The translations under genes and the position numbers were made by a program. This document shows positions 10,226 through 20,311 of a stretch of 64,000 nt of DNA, piece after piece. Position 1 is the stretch's first letter. The number at the start of each line of letters is the position of its first letter. Under the pieces are notes generated by a model, which was not told where the DNA came from, did not search any database, and worked only from the letters and a program-made list of their open reading frames with translations. Source of the stretch: Brachypodius melanocephalos (Eukaryota; Chordata; Aves; Passeriformes; Pycnonotidae). The stretch lies in the NCBI GenBank assembly GCA_013398615.1, contig VZSR01003807.1, positions 11,027,405 to 11,091,404 of the forward strand, given 5' to 3'.

Positions 10226-11690
10226 ATGTCTGACCAGAGAAACGTCTATAAAACCATGCTACGCCTCCTAAGCAAGCATGCACCCCCCATCCTTAAGCAG
10301 TACATTAAGTCACTCCTCCAATGGGTGTCATGCATATTTCCCGGTATCACACCTTCTTCTATTTTCACTCTTCGCTACTGGGACAAAATTGGCGTAAAAC
10401 GCTACGATCTGGCTACACTGCCTGGTCACAAGCCAGAGCTACGTTTGCTCGCAGCTTGGAGATTGGTCTTGGACGCAATTAAAAAAGGGAGGGGGGGAGT
10501 CAGGCAACCTGCAAGGCTACAGTGGACATGGCCCCCACAGCCGTGCCAAACCACTATCTGCCCAGGTCCCGGTCCCCATCCCCCGTCCTCACCCCCTCCC
10601 CAATGACTGCCAGGGATAGAGCCCAGTCGCCCCCTTTTGCCCTGCCGCTATCCCACCAGAAACCCCAGAGCCGCCAAACGCTCATCGCTTAAGCAGACAC
10701 TGACTTTAGCAGTGACGCAGAGACTTTCGACCCTGGCCCCGAAAAAGATCTGGACTTGTTCCCTTCAAGTAAGCGTGACAATTGGTTATGGATAAAAAAG
10801 TCCTTAATGAAAGAGACTTTGATACTGTGGCTGAAATCTTTGTAGCCCCCATGAGTCTTGGCCCAAGGGGTGGGAATCCACAACGAGAGCCCTTGGGTCA
10901 CTCAAAAATTAAGGAATTGCGCCATACCGTGGCAGAATATGGTCTGGGGTCCCATTACTTCAGCAATTTATTGAGAGCAACTTTTACTACATGACTCCTC
11001 ACAATGTTAAATCCTTGGCAAACCTTTTGTTCACTCCAACGCAGTTCATGATATCCATATCTCAGTATGACTGGAGATTTTAATTGTAATATATGCAGGC
11101 CACACAAATAAAGCCTTGGCTGCCTTAACTATTGACCACTTAGCCAGGGAGGGAATGCATACTGACCCTAATGGCAAAGCCGCCTCGCCGAGAGAAGCCC
11201 TAGAGGGGATTACGGAGGCAGCTCACTTTGCATTCCCTGAAGTCCCTGATGCCAAAATCGCACGACAGTCCTTCATCTAACAGGGTCCCCAAGGACTTTA
11301 TATGCAGTTTGTGGACAGATTAAAACAAACACTGGAATGGCAGATTGATAATCATCAAACCATGGAATTCGTGCTCCTCAAATTGGCTAAACAAAACACT
11401 AATGATTACTGCAAACACCTCTTGAAAACCCTGCTCCCCCAGAGCCTGAGCCAACTTTGCTCCAAATGGTTGAGGCTTGCAACTGACTGGAGACATTGCA
11501 ACATACCACAGCAATTACCTACCAAGCCATGGAGCAAGGTATGATGCTTTTGCTGCTTGGAAATTTCACAAAAATTGCCAGCCTTTGCAGGGAAACTTAC
11601 CTCGCAGTGCGGGATGGCAACGTGTGTAGACACAAGTGCCACAGCCAACCCAGTGGCCACTGCAGCCCGGACCCACCTTCAGCTTCCAGC
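10226..11690 (+). pseudogene. Retroviral gag remnant (matrix, capsid), betaretrovirus-like
   Basis: The first frame (10226-10606) opens with a Met and encodes a matrix-like helical domain (residues 1-85, with a YWDKIGV motif and LAAWRLVLDAIKK) followed by a Pro-rich tail. The capsid is in other frames. Around 10782-10994 the frame has IKELRHTVAEYG, typical of class II capsid N-domains. From about 11091 to 11544 one frame with a single TAA (11278) covers the C-domain; the major homology region reads QGPQGLYMQFVDRL right after that stop. The nucleocapsid stretch (11545-11690) is too decayed to show clear zinc knuckles. In a virus Gag builds the particle; here frameshifts and stops rule that out. 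Confidence 0.8.
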
Positions 11691-11784
11691 CAACCCTGTC
11701 CTCACCACCTGAACCATCGCAGGATTACGTGCAGCCACTCCAGGGAGCACTGGACTGGACATACCAAACAGTGACACAGTAACA

Positions 11785-12166
11785 TTGACCGATCTTTCAG
11801 TGTTTTGTCTCCCCACAGGAATTTGTGGACCTTTGCCATCAGGTTACCATGCTTTGCTTTTAGACGGATCGTCTACCTTGGTGACAGGGTTGTTTGTTAC
11901 ACTAGGGGTAATTGACTCTGACACAGCTGGGGAGAAAAAATTCACAGCTTGGACCCCACAGCCACCCTGCGTGGTCCAGGCAGGGAGCAAAATCACTCAG
12001 CTTGTGCTTTTCCCAGTAGCCCCCTTACCCACACCTCCAAGAGCTAAACAAAGGGGAGGCAGGTTTGGTTCTACAGGGGCACCACAGATTTTCTGGACAC
12101 AACACATCACTTCCCAGCATCCCACTTGCCAATGCAAAGTGTCTCTGAAAGGCATTAACCGGGCTC
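11785..12166 (+). pseudogene. Retroviral dUTPase plus start of protease (pro remnant)
   Basis: An open frame runs from 11785 to 12198. Its first part matches the dUTPase that betaretroviruses carry in pro: TGICGPLPSG, a LLLDGSSTLVTGLFV segment, then GVIDSDTAGE (the catalytic motif, with the usual Tyr replaced by Thr), and the C-terminal glycine-rich GGRFGSTG. Protease begins directly after (IFWTQHITSQ) but similarity stops near 12160, before the catalytic Asp-Thr/Ser-Gly, where a deletion joins to integrase sequence. dUTPase removes dUTP during reverse transcription; this copy is truncated and isolated. Confidence 0.8.
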
Positions 12167-12328
12167 ATGGATACCGATTTGCCCGGCTTTCTCACTGAAG
12201 GTAATGCCCAAGCAGACCTGTTAACCTCATCAGTACAGCATGTTTTTCCTAACAAAGCACAAGAAGCTAGACTGAGCCACTTCTTTTTTCACCAGAACGC
12301 TGAGGCTTTAGTAAGACTTTTGCAATAA
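12167..12328 (+). pseudogene. RNase H end / integrase N-terminus fragment (pol remnant)
   Basis: A 53-codon frame reads LPGFLTEGNAQADLL then ARLSHFFFHQNAEALVRLL and ends at TAA. This matches the junction between RNase H and integrase in class II retroviruses, where integrase begins with an HHCC zinc-binding domain; the two His of the first half (SHFFFH) are visible and the two Cys are lost. It is joined directly to the pro remnant, so the active-site region of protease and all of reverse transcriptase are missing. Confidence 0.65.
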
Positions 12329-13270
12329 ACCTCCAACACAGACATGAGTTTACGGAGGCAATTGGACTTGCATCTGATAAATACTGATAAAGTGAACTGC
12401 TCCAAGGCAAAAAGCAGAAGCAAATCTTGCAGAGTTTGTTAAAAGCTGAACAATATGTTAGAAAAATCTACAAGAAAAGAACAGTAGAAAACAACAGAAG
12501 TTGTACCAAAAACATTCCACAAAATAAAAACTAAAACTCCACCTCAATAGATTAATGTAATTAACAGATTCTCTCAGGCACACTATTGCCACAAAGTGTC
12601 TTCTCTCTTTTCTAGGAAAGCCAAACATCCCTGCATCCAGAATAAAGAAAAAAAAAAGAAAATGCAAACAGCCACACCACACCTGAATGTGGTAACCACT
12701 TCTTCCCATGGACTCTGTTACCAACACATAAAATCGAACAGCATGAATACAAAAGGAATTTAAAGTGCCACCCTAGTAGCTTGCATTGTTAGTTTCTTAA
12801 TGTTTTGTTTGTATTTTCTCTTACTTTACTTAAGTAAGACAACAAATATAGTTGAAGCATTCTACATAATATTGAGTTAGATTTTTGCCTAATCAGTTTT
12901 GTCTTTTGCTGAAAAAATAGTACAACCAAAGTATTGTGTGTATGAACAAATCTTATCCTGAGAGTTAGTAAAACAAAAAAAAAATACATATTAAAAATCA
13001 TATCAATATGTGCTAACTTTCCCAGTCCTGCCTCAAAAAGCTCCAAAACTACAATAATTTGGCTGAATTTTTAAAATTTACTAATCACTGAATTTAAAAT
13101 ATCTTAATACAAGCAAAAACTATACGAAAAATTATTAAGCACCCCTTCATAAGTCAAAGGAGGTAACCATAGTCTACAAGTAAGTCATAAATAAATACGG
13201 AAAAGGCTTTTACCAGCTCTCAAGATTAATGTACTGTTAAATTTCATGCCTTTTCCACCAAATTACCACA
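12329..13270. other. Unassigned sequence inside the ERV block
   Basis: AT-rich, about 940 bases with no recognisable retroviral domain. It may be decayed pol/env, or host DNA between two elements. Only short frames are present. Confidence 0.5.
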
Positions 13271-13536
13271 GATAAACCATCTTGGCTAGACAATTTGTTT
13301 GATGGCTGGGGTTTGACACCTTGGCTTAAAGGATTTTTAGGATAGGAATTCATGTGATCATTATGATAGTAATTATATTAGTTATGATACCTTACTTGCT
13401 TCAGTGCATGCAGAGATTCATTAATAATGCCATTAAAGGAGTGGTCTTGGTTAATACAGAAAGGGAAAGATATTGGAATACACATAACAAAAAGTCAGAC
13501 ATTCATATAGCTAGCTTGATAACCAGAATGCCATAG
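13271..13536 (+). pseudogene. Retroviral env remnant (TM subunit membrane anchor and tail)
   Basis: A first frame (13271-13345) reads SWLDNLFDGWGLTPWLKGFL, like the Trp-rich membrane-proximal segment of a retroviral TM. After a frameshift, a second frame (from about 13342 to 13536) gives a hydrophobic membrane span (VIIMIVIILVMIPYLLQC), then the short basic tail pattern with MQRFINNAIKGVVLV. The surface subunit and fusion region are not present. The piece cannot form an envelope protein. Confidence 0.6.
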
Positions 13537-13854
13537 CATAGACAAACAGAACTTTGAAGATTATAGAGAATGGGATTAAACCTCCTTACGGGAAACAAGA
13601 GAGTCAATCAATCTTCCGCAAACAAAAGACATTGTAAAATAAATGAGCTGCCTGTGTGATTCGTAACCTGATAATTACGGTAAAAAATTATTAATCTTCC
13701 TGAAATGGTATATAAGCTTTTGGAAAATCCCGGTAAAATCCAATTCTGATCACAAACCAGTCTTCCAGTCTATCAATCATCAATACCTGGGGGGACACTC
13801 CTCCCAAGCAAGACAGTAGTAGCAACACCTTTGAGCTGTCGCTCTATAGCACAA
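13537..13854 (+). mobile_element. Possible LTR fragment after env
   Basis: Directly downstream of the env remnant, where a provirus has its polypurine tract and 3' LTR. A TATA-like GGTATATAAGC sits at about 13709. It does not resemble the left LTR-like end at 8905-9427 by eye, so it may belong to a different element. Confidence 0.3.
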
Positions 13855-14390
13855 TGTTGTTAGCAAGTGCAGGCTGGAAACAAAAATGAGGAGGAGCTCC
13901 TTCTGTTTATTTCAACATATTCGATGAAGCACCAAACCCTCAAAAGAACAAACCAGACATAACCCAAGAAGCCAGCTGTAACTTGCTTATAAACTGGAGA
14001 GGTCCAAGGGGTGGGAACCAGGGCTCAACCAATAAGAAAAGCGAGTGGGAGGATCACAAGGCGTGGCTTATAAAACCATAACCAATGAGAGGACATAAGG
14101 GGAGGGTATAACCTTTACAAACCAATGGTGCACTGAGTACTGTAGAACTTTCTGGAACTAAAGGCAGGGACAAGCAAGAATTGACAATCAGCTAGGTGTA
14201 GGCAAGGGGTTTGCCCATAGGGAAGACTGACAACCAACAGTCTGGAAAAAGGGGCAGGACTAGGGTAGATGGACAACTCGGGGAGGGGTACAACTTTAGG
14301 AATAAACCATTAACTTAAAGGGAACAGGGGGTTACTAAATTTAGGACCACCAGCTATCATAACAAATTTGAACGCACCACCACATCTCAT
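13855..14390 (-). mobile_element. Possible LTR in opposite orientation
   Basis: Read on the minus strand there are several CCAAT-type motifs (ATTGG near 14121, 14084 and 14031), TATAA-like boxes (TTTATAAGCC near 14067, TTTATAAGC near 13989), then GAAATAAACAG (near 13905), and the segment could end ...AACAACA at 13855. This is LTR layout. A matching target duplication was not found, and the right end is set only by where the minisatellite resumes. Confidence 0.35.
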
Positions 14391-15560
14391 ATCCCAAGTG
14401 GAAGCCTGCAGTGAGCAAGAGCTGTCCCCAGGGAATGACAGTGAATACCAGGCAGTGTCCCAAGGTGGAGCCTGCAGACAGCCAAAGCTGTCCCAGGGAG
14501 ATACTGGTAGTAGCAAGGACATTTCCCAAGGGAAAGGCTGCAGTGAGCAGGAGCAGACTCCAGGGAATGATGGTAGATACTAGGAAATGTCCCAAGGGGA
14601 AGCCTGCAATGAGCCAGAGCTTGCCCTGGGAGGTGCTGGTAGGTACAAGAAAATGTTCCAAGTGGAAGCCTGCAGACAGCCAGTGCTGGTCCCTGGAGAT
14701 GCCAGTAGCAACAGCAAAGTATCCAAAGGGGAAGCCTGTATTGAGCCAGAGCTGTCCCCAAGAGATGCCAGTAGCTGTTGGGAAGTGACCCAAGGGGAAG
14801 CCTACAGTGAGCCGGAGCTGTGCCTTGGAAATACTGCTAGCTACGAGAAAGTGTTCTACAAAGGAGAAGCCTGGAGTGAGCCATTGCTGCCCCTTGGAGA
14901 TGACAATATCTGCTGGGAAGTATCCAAAGGCAAAGCCAGAGCTGACCCAAGGAGATGATGGTAGATATCAGGGAGCATTGCAAGGGGAAGCCTGCAATGA
15001 GCCAGAGCTGTCCACAGGAAAAGCTGGTATCTACTTGGATATATCCCAAGGGAAAACCTGTAATGAGCCAGAGCTGACCACAGGAGATCCTGGTATCTAC
15101 TGGAAAGCATTCCAAGGGGAAGCCTGCAATGAGCCAGAGATGGCCCCTGGGAAATGACAGTACATACCCAGAAATGTCCCAAGGGGAAGCCTGCAATGAA
15201 CCAGAACTGATCCCAGTATAAGCTGGTATCTACTGGAAGTTTCCCAATGGGATGCCTGCAGTGAGCCAGAGCTCTGCACAGGAGATAACAGTAGATACCA
15301 GGAAGTTTCCCAAGGTGAAGCCTGCAGTGTTGTCAGAGGTTACCCCAGGAGATGTTGGTAGCTACCAGGAAGTGTCCCAAGGGGAAGCCTGCAGTGAGCC
15401 AGAACTGTTCCAGGGAGACTGTGGTAGCTACGGGGAAGTGACCCAAGGAGAAGCCTCCAGTGAGCCAGAGCTGACCCCAGGGGATGACAGGTGGTACCCT
15501 GACAGTAAATACCCTGTCCTAAGGGGAAGCCTACAGTGAACTAGAGGTGACCCCAGGAGA
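14391..15560 (+). repeat. 66-bp coding-type minisatellite, right block (about 17 units)
   Basis: Well-preserved head-to-tail units of 66 bp, for example those starting at 14587 and 14653. Consensus protein pattern per unit: SQGEAC(N/S)EPEL(S/T)PGDAGSYxE. The E-P-E-L and Q-G-E-A-C cores are the most constant; the last third varies. Since the unit is a multiple of three, gain or loss of units keeps frame. Degenerate units continue to about 15890. Confidence 0.9.
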
Positions 15561-16421
15561 TGCTGGTAGCTACTGGGAAGTATCCTGGGGGAAGCCTACA
15601 CTGAACAGGAGCTGACCCCTGGAGAAGCTGCTTGCTACGGGGAAGTATCTGAAAGGCAAGACTGCAGTGAGCCAGAGCTAAGGAGATGCTGATAGCTTCC
15701 AAGAACAGTCCAACTGGGATGAATGCATTGAGCAAGAGCTGTCCTAAGCAGACATCAATAGTTTCCAGGAATTTCCGGACTGGGAAGAATCTATTGAGCA
15801 ACAGCTGTCCCTAGAAGTTGGTAGCTACCATGAACTGTCTAAGTGGGAAGAGTCCATTGGCTAAGAGTTTTCTGAAGAAGAAGCCTCCATTGGCCAGGAG
15901 ATGCAAAAAGGGAATGGTAACCAATCATTCGTGCAGTCTACGTGGGAAAACGACAGTGACAAAGAGCTCATGCAGGACAACTGGGAACACGTGAGGTTCC
16001 AGAGCATCAGTGTCAAGCCCTTGCTGCAGGCGGAGGACGAGTTGGACAAAGTTAATGTCCTTAAACTGTGCAAAGAAGACAGAGAGCAAAGACTGGGAGG
16101 TTTTGCAGGAGATGGCTCCCAGTGCCTGTCCCTTGCAAAGCTTGCCTGGTTGAGTGCCAGGCATTTGAGCTGTTCCCCCACAAGCCAGTCTGTGCCTCAA
16201 CTGCCCAAACCCCCAGAGGACAGGCAGCTTCTCCCACCTTCCAGGAGCAGGCACCAGAGGCAGGGACAGAGACCCCGGTCCCTGCCCTGCACATCTGCCC
16301 CAGCTCCTCAGCTTCCCAGCTGGGAGCCCAGGCCCTCATCCAGCAGCTGGCTCCCCTTGGAAATGTCCCTCCTTTTTTCTTTCAGTCCCTGACTTTTCCT
16401 TTTGTCAACTGGATGGTGTAG
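14391..16421 (+). pseudogene. Unrecognised repeat-protein gene, right half
   Basis: Continuation of the gene interrupted at 8904. The 22-residue repeat is in one frame from about 14368 to 14958 with a single TAG (14581), then in a second frame to 15157 and a third at 15252-15539. Towards the end the repeat changes character (WDECIEQELS, WEESIEQQLS, WEESIG..., each followed by Ser/Phe-Tyr-rich residues; 15700-15890). It then gives way to a non-repeated C-terminal part from 15901: EDELDKVNVLKLCKEDREQR followed, in another frame, by a Pro/Ser-rich stretch with TETPVPALHICPSSS, ending at a stop near 16421. Stops and shifts suggest a pseudogene, though unseen splicing could remove some. No homologue recognised. 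Confidence 0.55.
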
Positions 16422-16429
16422 CTGGAGCA

Positions 16430-17390
16430 CTAGCCAGTTAACAGAGGCAAAATAGCCATTGAGTATATCGGCCTTCTTCATAGCCTAGGCAACCAGTTCT
16501 CCCATTTCCTTCCAGAGAAGTCTGACATTTTCCCTAGTCTCCCTTTTATCTCCAACATATTCCTTCATGGCGCATTTTATTTAGGCAGAGGGTGGGAAAC
16601 TGATCAAGAGGCACTAAAGATATCAGAAGGCACAGATCTCACACTAGGTCATATTACCAAGCATATGATGACACTCAGAGACCAGCACACCAGTACCATT
16701 ACACCTCCAGAAGGCTGTTCTTCCACGAATATCTAATTAAACCGGAGCTTTCTGGGGCAAGCCTGTGCATGACACAGATCTTGCACTATTTCATCACCAC
16801 TGCCACTCAGCCCTCTGGCTGCACAAGCCTGCCCTGAAGCAACAGTTATGTGCCCTAAAGAGCAGCCACCCACCACAGCAACTTGTCCTGAAGTAAGGAA
16901 ATCTATTTAGGCACTCGCTGCCCACTCTCTCAAGAAACACAGGTAGTGTCAGCTTAGAAACTTCTTCAGAGGAAACAGCTTTTAAAAGAAAGGGAGAGAT
17001 ATCTCCCTTTGATGGTATATCTCTGTCTGGAGAGTTATAGCAGTATTTCTAAAGGATGTGAAAGAAAAATAAAACAATTCTGTAGGGATTTTTCTTCATT
17101 ATCAGCCCACCCAGAGAAATGAGCACACAATGGGCAAAGGTCCCATTTGCACAGCTGGGGAGGTGTGCAGCTAACAGCTTTTTAAGAACCTCCATTTTCA
17201 GTTACGTCGAAAAAATTACCAGCGAACAAACTAAAAGTTATTGTAGGAAACTGCAGACTAAAAATGATCATTTAGGTTGTGAAATACTTGTTTTCATTGA
17301 AAGTAGAGGGCTTTCAAACGCGGAAGTTACGGTGGGTGTTTGGCAGCGTTGTCTTCATCAGACATTTCCCAAACCTGTCCCTCTTTCAGG
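16430..17390. other. Intergenic DNA, no gene seen
   Basis: Mixed-composition sequence between the repeat-protein remnant and the CpG island. No exon, RNA gene or repeat recognised. Confidence 0.5.
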
Positions 17391-17399
17391 ACCACAGTC

Positions 17400-17980
17400 T
17401 TACGCATTTTTGCTGCGAGGAGACCTTTAAATCCGAGGAGCCTCTGCTCGGGGCGTCCTGGTTTGGAATGCCGTGACCGGGCTCCGAGGGACGTGCGAGC
17501 CCCGCACGGCTCTGAGGAACCGAGCCGAGCTAAACCAAAGCAACCACGGCTCCCAGCCCGGGATATTCCTAGGCGGGTCAGAGGGAGCAGAGCCCCGGGC
17601 ACGTGAGGACCGGGCAGAGCGCTGTGGGGCCCCGCTCTCCCGCCCCGGCGCTGGCGGGGAGCAAAGGAGAAGGCGCGGGCACTCGCTGGATCCGGGGCCC
17701 AGCAGCGGCCCGCGACGGAGGCGGGCGAGCAGCGGGGGCGGCTGCGGCGGAAGGAGGCCGAGCTCTACCGAGGCCACCGAGCGCCGGAGCGGATGGAGGA
17801 AGCGCTGAACGCCGCGTTCCCGCCGCGCCACAGGGTCTCTGCTGGGAGGTTGTCAGCGAGGGCAGCGGAAGCACCCGGAGCGGCCTTTCCTGGCCCGGTG
17901 TGGGTGCCCGCCGTGCCCGTGCCCCCGCCCCCTGCCAGCCCTTGCCCTCAGGCGAAGGGGTGCAGCAAGGAGCTTGACAG
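17400..17980. promoter_or_regulatory. CpG island (promoter-like) over ENO4-like exon 1
   Basis: Roughly 580 bases of GC-rich, CpG-dense sequence in an AT-rich setting. It covers the first exon of the ENO4-like pseudogene, so it is probably that gene's former promoter. The survival of many CpG sites suggests it stayed unmethylated in the germ line until recently or still does. Confidence 0.7.
17715..17840 (+). pseudogene. ENO4: ENO4-like exon 1
   Basis: In frame, ACG-GAG-GCG-GGC... leads to LRRKEAELYRGHRAPER then MEEALNAAF, which follows the ENO4 N-terminus (an ELxKLxxxAxEYYRxxxxPxRLEExLNxxF pattern). Similarity stops after the Phe, where a PADVYGHL-like stretch would be expected. The first ATG in frame is the internal Met at 17793; the initiator position appears to be ACG. 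The 3' border is not certain. Confidence 0.55.
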
Positions 17981-18320
17981 CTCTGTGCTGGCAATTCAGT
18001 GCTTCCCCTCTGGCCCGAGCAAGGACTGCAATGGTTCTGTGTTTGTGGCCACTGGCACTTGGACGCTGCACCAAGTACGTGTCCACGACAGCCGAGCTTC
18101 TTGTACTCTGCTGGCTCCTTGTCTGAACCCAAAAAACCAAAGCAGTCCGCAAGGGACGTCCCTAACAAAACTGCTGAGCAGTGACAACTCTGGGGCCAGC
18201 AGCGACAAGAGACTGGGTGCTACTCGCACTGCAGCTGCTCATGAAAGACAAATGGGCCTGGCTGGAAGGGCCGAGAATCAGACCAATTTTATCTGTTCCC
18301 ACTTGGCAAAATATTGTTGA

Positions 18321-20311
18321 CAGCACCTAATGCAACCTCAATTAGTGTCAATACTGGAATTGCCAATACTACAATAGTAAGCTGCCTGTAAAAAAGGGAA
18401 TGAATTCTAGTATGTTCTTTGATGGGAGAGTGGCTGTGGAATTGAAATATTTGATTGCATCTTATACTGTTTCCCATTTCTAAGTGTTTTGCCATCGTTA
18501 GTTGAAAGAACTGGAACTTGTAACACCTTCCTTGCTGGTTGGCATGTTCCTCTTCTTTGTCGCTCTTAGTGTTTCCTAGTTTTCCCATTTAGTAAGTCCT
18601 GGTTTGGTGACTCTCTGATAACAAAATAATGAAACTAGAGTGGAGGTATGTAATAAACCTCAAGTAGCGACTTAATCCTTTTTCTACCCCTACATTGGTG
18701 TTTATTAACTACAGAGACATAAATGTGTTGGATTATGACAGTTCATGAGGCCCATTGCAGACCACGCTGAAAGAAGAAAGAGCTTTGCCTACTTGCAGGC
18801 TTGGTTTCCAACTTTCTCACTTACTTCTCACAGCTCAAAGCTTGCTGGAATGTATAAATCACAGATTATGCTGAGTTGGAAGGGACCCATAATGGATTTG
18901 TTCAGTGGTGGATTTGATTGAAGCATATTTCATGGAATGAAAACCTCTTTGTCTGGAAATTGGCTTTTAATGAAGTTCTTTCTCGTTCATTTAACTCTAA
19001 CTACTTATCTAAAGGTTCAAAAGCTCCAGTAAATATGCAAATTAGTTGAAAGAAAAGTTTTTGGTGGAGTTGGTCAGCTAATTAGAAGTGGAAATATACT
19101 GTACAGTTTAAAAATATAAGAAGGTATGGATTGCTTCTTTCTGTTTTATTTATTTTACTAGGACAATATCAGGGAAGAGGTACTGTTCTCACATCCCAAG
19201 AAACATTTTATTTTCCATTTTATGAGGAGAAATAAATCCCTGTGACTCAACCACTGAGTATTTAACTTGGGAAAAAAAGGTGTCATGAAAAGTTAGACAT
19301 GTGGCAGCAATTATGAAAACTTTATTTTCCATGAATTAGACAATATTTTATGAGTGGGATCTGATAGAATACCTTTGTAATTTTTTTTGTGTCTTAATGA
19401 TCATGTAGGTTTTTTTTACACCCTATACTAATTTTGTAAGTTCATTTTTGTTTTATCTTTATTTTTCAGATCCTTTTGCTTCTCTTTGTGTGACACTCTT
19501 TCAGAAAAATACAGAACAGGTGAAAGTATAGGTGAAGGCTCTTCTTTTGCGCTGAGTTGATAGATTGTTGTGGGTGATAGTAAAGTCAGACATACCCATG
19601 TAGCACCTGCAGCGCAAAATTGGTGACTCACTTCTTCCCCAGCCTGAAATATTCAAGTTAGATTTTGCAGCTCTAGCTTTTCTGAAGTAATTATTTCTAA
19701 TTTACCTAAGTTAACTCTGGTTCACTTTATTCTTGAATTACATGTAACTTCGTAGATATTCGCTGGATGTAAAGTTAGTACTGTTAATGCAGGCAGCTCT
19801 GTGAAATTTGTAAATGATGTCTTCCTAAAGTGAATTTTCTTAATATCATTTATTCTTCATTTTACAGGCACATAGGTTTAAATTATCTAAGACAAAAGTA
19901 GCTGATTATGAGAGATGTCCTTAAGCATGAATGCTGATAAATCATGGTACAACAGGCTACCAACAGCTCCAATAGAAGGTGTTGTAATGACTGTATAATC
20001 CTTAAAATAACTCCATTCTATTTTGAAAGCATCATATGTATATGTTAAGCAGATCTGTCAGAGAGTTTTTGCCTATGTAGTTATAATTTAGGTCAAAAAA
20101 ATTTAATAATGTCTGCAATTACCAAAGTGTAAGAGGCTACAAAGAAGGTGCTGGATGAGAAAAGATAAGTGGAGCAAATAGATGTGGAGATATGTACTTG
20201 GACAGTTGGTAAGGACAAACTTCGTCGTGTTTCAAATGACATTTCAAAGTTACAAATTAAATAATGTTTTAAAACTTTTTACATCATTTTGTTTTGTGGG
20301 TTTTTTTTCAG
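18321..20311. other. Intron-like DNA of the ENO4-like pseudogene
   Basis: AT-rich, with no further ENO4-like exon that I can defend. A VLD motif after an acceptor-like AG near 18714 was considered too short. Contains the 45-base repeat tail at 18857. Confidence 0.45.
18857..18902 (-). mobile_element. Short CR1/SINE tail fragment
   Basis: AATCACAGATTATGCTGAG followed by TTGGAAGGGACCCA is the reverse-strand form of the common avian CR1-type 3' tail also seen in the SINE at 31906. Only about 45 bases remain. Confidence 0.55.

Larger units (their letters stand above)
8905..14390 (+). mobile_element. Composite endogenous retrovirus insertion carrying SMAD1 sequence
   Basis: A block of about 5.5 kb sits inside the 66-bp minisatellite. 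In plus-strand order it holds an LTR-like left end, a SMAD1-derived segment, gag (matrix, capsid), dUTPase with the start of protease, a short RNase H/integrase piece joined by deletion, a gap without recognised domains, and the C-terminal part of an envelope TM subunit followed by LTR-like sequence. The order is that of a betaretrovirus-like (class II) provirus with most of pol and env missing. Stops and frameshifts occur throughout. The left and right LTR-like ends do not look alike, so more than one element or a rearrangement is likely. Exact ends are inferred from where the minisatellite stops and resumes. Confidence 0.7.

Noticed and set aside
14341..15279. Minus-strand frames of up to 150 codons through the right repeat block
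   Set aside because: Again antisense to the minisatellite; open because the unit is a multiple of three.
17427..18320. Long frames on both strands over the CpG island at 17.4-18 kb
   Set aside because: Same GC effect; only the short frame with ENO4 similarity (17715 to about 17840) was kept.
18700..18790. ENO4-like exon with a VLD motif after an acceptor-like AG
   Set aside because: Only three or four matching residues and a stop in frame; not enough to separate from chance.
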